64,000 nucleotides of DNA from Litoditis marina (taxonomy: Eukaryota > Nematoda > Chromadorea > Rhabditida > Rhabditidae). The notes under the pieces were generated by a model, which was not told the origin of the DNA, searched no databases, and worked only from the letters and a program-made list of their open reading frames with translations. Shown here one piece after another: positions 60,026-64,000 of this stretch. The first letter of the stretch is position 1. Every line of letters begins with the position of its first letter. The position numbers and the translations under genes are program-made. The stretch spans positions 550,001 through 614,000 of the forward strand of contig OZ038437.1 in assembly GCA_964036275.1 (NCBI GenBank), given 5' to 3'.

Positions 60026-61110
60026 GAGATCACAATAAAGGATCAGTCACTTTCTACATCAAGGTTATTTCACCGATCTGTGCACTGGTTGCTATTATGC
60101 CCTGATGTAGAGGTTGAACAATCTGTGTTGTAATTAGATGTCCAGTGTCCACCCATTTAGCGAATCTCATTTTGACTGCAATTACAGACTGAGTAAATGT
60201 ATATTAAGTTAAATTGTTCAAGTTGAACGTTAAGAGAATTACATTAATTTATTATGATACTTTATCTATGAATGTTGATCGTGAAGGTGCTGATCAAGAA
60301 TGAGAAACAGCCTCTACTTCTAGCGTCCGTTCTATTCACATCGGGCACAATCATTTGAAGACTCTGAATTTATATTTAACAAATCAATCCGTACCGAACG
60401 CTTACATCAACAAGAAACTATTTGAAAAAAGTAGAAAAAAACTTGATACCCATCTAATACCGGAGAACTGCGGTAAGAAAGAGGTCGAGTAGGTATTGGC
60501 CGGGTTTGAGCAAACACCAGAAAATGAACGGTAAATAGTGCGGTGCCACTAAGCGGAAGGAAAGGACTGGGTTACGGAAGAAAAGTTGGGGTCAACATGG
60601 GGGCGGGGAGGTCAAATGGGAGGTCAAATTAGAACTGAAGGTCATAGGTCATTCGAAAAAGATGTCGTTGGAATCGTTTCGTGAGTGAAGAAAGCATAGT
60701 TTAGTTTCACAGGGAGTTGGGAGGTCAAATAGCGATCAAAACAGAGCCAAAAGTAAGGAATATCTACGGAAACATTTCTTGTATCGTATGTGTTCGATTG
60801 CTCGACATTACACGACATAGTAGAATTTGAACGGAACAAAAGATGTTCAAACTACAAGCACAGCACAGCAGAACAACATGTATCACACTACACACTACAG
60901 ACACATGCAACTACACTCAACGACAGACACATCACTATAATGAAGCACATCAGATCAGTAGATCATATTAACATGTATCACAATACAAACTACAGACATA
61001 ACAAACTACACTCTAGCTACAAACTACAAACAGTAGGTCAGTAGGTTTTAGGTTAGGACATTACGTATCGCTTCTGCCTGTCTCCCTAGAGCTTTGCCTC
61101 CACTATAGGT
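60026..61110. other. Intergenic DNA, no gene seen
   Basis: Around 60,845-61,030 is a simple CAAACTACA/ACACTACAGACA-rich stretch that seems derived from the TGTAGTTTGATC motif family. Nothing else supported. Confidence 0.4.
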
Positions 61111-62495
61111 AGTCCTCAAATCGCGCGCAGCGCGAAGCGCTGTGCGAGATTTGTCTTTGGTTCGGCTAATGCGCGCTTTCATTTTTTAGTTTACCCTCAA
61201 AAAGGCCCAAACGTGCAAATCAAAACTTTTTATGATTTTTTGATATTTCATGGCATATTTACAAGCTATGTTGAAAATTTGAACAAAATTGAGTGAGTTT
61301 GAGCCGAGTTATGACGTTATGCGCTTCATGCAGACCGCCAACTTCCGCCGTGTGTGTGTGTGTGTGTGTGTGAACGCACTCCTCGGAAATCTTTATGTGT
61401 GAACCGATTTGCCTGAAAGTTCGGGACACGATAGATGTCCCACTCAAACCTTGGGGGCGCAAACTTTTTTTCGAAAAAAATTATTTTTCATCAAGTTATG
61501 GGTCTTTGAAAATGTCTCTGCGTCTCTTCATTTCGTGCACTCTCTCGCCCTCTCTGTCGGGGTAAATAAAATTGCGTTATAACTCAGCTCAGTCCTAACC
61601 AATTCAAGTAAAATTTGAAGTATGATACCAAGACATGAACTGACATCGATTTAGATGTAAGTCTTCTACTGATGACGTCATCGAGGATTCTGGAGCTCGG
61701 ATGACATCATAGTCGAAACAAGGAAAAATCCCCAGGTCAAGGGTTTCTACTCAACCGTTTTAGTTGCAAATTGTGTAAGGGATGTAATATCTACTCAAAC
61801 CCTGACGGACCGAAAAAATTTGCGAAAAAATGGTTTTAATCAAAGTTATAGACATTTTTCGGAAAGTGTCTGCGTCTCTCCATTTAGCACGCTCTCTCAC
61901 TCTCTCTGTCCGGTTGACAACTCAAACTGTATTGTAACTTAGAGTAACAATTACCGATTTGCTCGAAAATTGAAATATGATGACATCGTGACTTTTATTT
62001 GAATATGAAGTATTCTATTCCTGACTTCCTTCGGGATTCTGGAGACCGGATGACGTCATTTTTGAAAAGTGCAAAGTTGACGTCACATATATTTTTAAAC
62101 GATGGTAATATCTTAGAAAGGGTCAATTAACGGTGAAATTCAATCTGAGAGTGATGTATTCTGGGATTCTGGAGACCAGATGACGTCGATTATGAAAAGT
62201 GCAAAGTTGACGTCACATATATTTTCAAATGCTGAAAATATCTTAATAATGGTATATTAACGACAAAACTTTATCTAAATATGACTTATTCTGGAAATCA
62301 GAAGGCCAGATGACGTCAACTTTTAAAAAATTGACGTGAAATATGTTTTCGAATGCTGAAAGTTTCTTAAAAATCGTCAATTCACGATGAAACTTCATTC
62401 AAACATGACGTATTCTGGGATTCTGAAGGGCAGAGGGCAGAAAGTCAGTTTTTAGAACTGCAATGTTGACGTCATATTTTTCTCAAATGATAGTA
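61111..62495. repeat. Complex repeat block with many TGACGTCA motifs
   Basis: Starts with CGCGCAGCGCGAAGCGC and GAGATTTGTCTTTGGTTCGG, includes a (GT)n run (61350-61372), two units of about 360 bp sharing TGTCTCTGCGTCTC and TCTCTCGCCCTCTCTGTC (61,510 and 61,870), then about four units of about 120 bp with GGGATTCTGGAGACC, GATGACGTCA and GTTGACGTCACATAT (62,035 to 62,475). No coding potential seen. Confidence 0.7.
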
Positions 62496-63436
62496 AGGCT
62501 TCGTTCATACTTTTTGCAGTTGCAGCTAGATGCAGCGTAGATCTTGTCGAAAATATGCTTATTGATTTTTACGCCAATGCAGTCGACTGCAACTGCAAAA
62601 ATACGCTGCAATTGTGTTGGTCATACTTTTTTAAGCAAGCTGCAGCGTTTTTTACGCTGAATTGAGCGTAATTTAAGCTGATTGCAGCGTAAATTGCAGT
62701 ATTGACATGACCATACTGCACTGCAATGTAGTTGCTCTTTTAATGCATTTTTTATCGTTATTAATCTTTTTTCACTATTTTAGGCGTGCCATAATTAAAA
62801 TCCAATATGTAGTAGCAGTTGACTAGGAGTTTATTAGTCTGAAAATAGATAAAAAATCCTGTTGGCACCGGGCGCTGGCGCCAAATTTGATAAAATATCA
62901 GTTGTTGTCAATGAAATTGTGGTGAATTCTATATGTAACCGGGTTTTTTGGTAACCGTTTTTCCGGTTACTTCGATAATTAACCGGTCGGAAACCGAAAA
63001 TGAAAAACCGGTTACATGTTTTTCCAACGCAAAATGTGGTTTTCACCGTTTGTTTGTACGGTAACCGGATTTTAGTTGTAGGTTACCTACCGGTTACTTG
63101 TGAGGTAACCTGAAAAAAGAGTTACCAAATACCGGTTAGGTTGCCTAAAAAAAGGTTAGGTTACCTAAAAACTTGGTTAGTTGTAGAATTGGCCTGAAAT
63201 TGTTTCAAGTTAAAATGTTGAATACTCCAATTTGAAATATAGATTCACTATTTCCGAATTTAATTTTTGGATTATCTTGAATTGCGTTGGAAATTACGCT
63301 GGGTTGTTCATGCTTTTACGCTGCGTAAAATTGCAGCTGAATCTGACTGCAGCGGCAATTTGCAGCAACTGCAAAAATGTTGCAAAGCGACTGCAATTGC
63401 AGCCAGATGCAGCGTAAAAAAGTATGAACGTAGCCT
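62496..63436. mobile_element. 941-bp MITE with AGGCTNCGTTCATAC inverted termini
   Basis: The left end AGGCTTCGTTCATACTTTTT matches the reverse complement of the right end (AAAAAAGTATGAACGTAGCCT) with one difference near the tip. Both subterminal regions are rich in GCAGTTGCAG, GCTGCA and ATGCAGCG words in inverted orientation. The middle (about 62,935-63,180) is a separate AACCGGTTAC-rich palindromic segment. No reading frame of significance. Confidence 0.75.
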
Positions 63437-63556
63437 AATACGTGGCAAGTGGTTCATTAAGAAAACAATTTTATCTGCACCGTACAGATCAAACCACATA
63501 CCTACGGCATGTATACAAAAAGAGAAAAATTCATGAAAAAGTGGGGGCCCAACGAC

Positions 63557-64000
63557 TGTGAGATTTGTCTTCTGCTGTGCGCCCCTTAGACAACTACTCT
63601 CAAACGGAGCAGCTACTGCTACAAAAACCGAAAAATACTCATGTATAACTGTTTATTACAAACATACAAAAGTCGTAAAATATTTTTTCAAACCTGTAAA
63701 CTAGAATCTACAAATCACAGATGTGCACTCAACGTAATCAGTTATAGAGTTTCTGGTTTTGTAGACAATGGTTTGCAGTTTTGGTTATTACTTAAACTCT
63801 GGGCATATTATTCAACAGTTGTTCTCTTTTTCGCAGCTGTGATTTGTAGATTCTAGTTTACAGGTTTGAAAAAATATTTTACGACTTTTGTATGTTTGTA
63901 ATAAACAGTTATACATGAGTATTTTTCGGTTTTTGTAGCAGTAGCTGCTCCGTTTGAGAGTAGTTGTCTAAGGGGCGCACAGCAGAAGACAAATCTCACA
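63557..64000. repeat. Large inverted repeat reaching the window end
   Basis: 63557-63720 and 63837-64000 are reverse complements over 164 bp with no clear mismatch, around a 116-bp spacer. The outer ends read TGTGAGATTTGTC. The right arm may continue past the window. The spacer has no gene. Confidence 0.9.

Noticed and set aside
1..64000. CRISPR array, bacterial operon, phage or integrated viral genes
   Set aside because: The tandem repeats have no unique spacers of CRISPR type, the genes are spliced eukaryotic genes, and no reverse transcriptase, integrase, capsid or transposase frame was seen.

Overview
This is a stretch of animal (metazoan) nuclear genome. The coding sequences are broken by many phase-consistent GT-AG introns, there is a TATA promoter and a poly(A) signal, and much of the DNA is microsatellites, minisatellites and short inverted-repeat transposons. 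The phylum cannot be told from sequence alone. The furin gene has a Drosophila Dfur1-like choice of 3' ends, and the repeats look like those of a non-vertebrate animal. There are no bacterial operons, CRISPR arrays or rRNA, and I found no convincing tRNA gene.

Layout. (1) 1.2-21.3 kb, plus strand: a 15-exon gene for a 466-residue secreted protein that I do not recognise. Its seventh intron is 13 kb long and almost wholly filled by about 480 copies of a 26-bp pyrimidine-rich minisatellite (about 5.46-17.96 kb). The very long reading frames there are low-complexity artefacts. (2) 21.5-28.6 kb, minus strand: a complete 11-exon class 2 dihydroorotate dehydrogenase gene (399 aa), convergent with gene 1. 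Its 2.6-kb last intron carries a near-perfect foldback and an array of GGCGCC hairpins. (3) 28.9-29.6 kb, minus strand: two phase-compatible exons of unknown identity just upstream of the DHODH start. (4) 31.3-47.8 kb, minus strand: a complete furin-type proprotein convertase. It has 18 common exons (signal peptide, prodomain, S8 catalytic domain, P domain) and three mutually compatible 3' ends: an Arg-rich soluble tail, a short membrane tail, or a Cys-rich region with membrane anchor and acidic sorting tail. (5) 47.9-64 kb: no gene recognised. This part holds several foldback or MITE-like elements, purine tracts, a G-run minisatellite, a block rich in TGACGTCA motifs, and a large inverted repeat that reaches the end of the window.

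The three genes have no obvious common pathway: a secreted protein, mitochondrial pyrimidine synthesis, and secretory-pathway proteolysis. The most interesting points are the three furin termini, the giant AG-free pyrimidine array inside an intron, the 3,397-bp higher-order duplication within it, and several repeat families that occur more than once in the window (TTAA-flanked MITE, GGTTGC foldback, ACTCGAAA element with 8-bp TSD, and paired TGTAGTTTGATC motifs).
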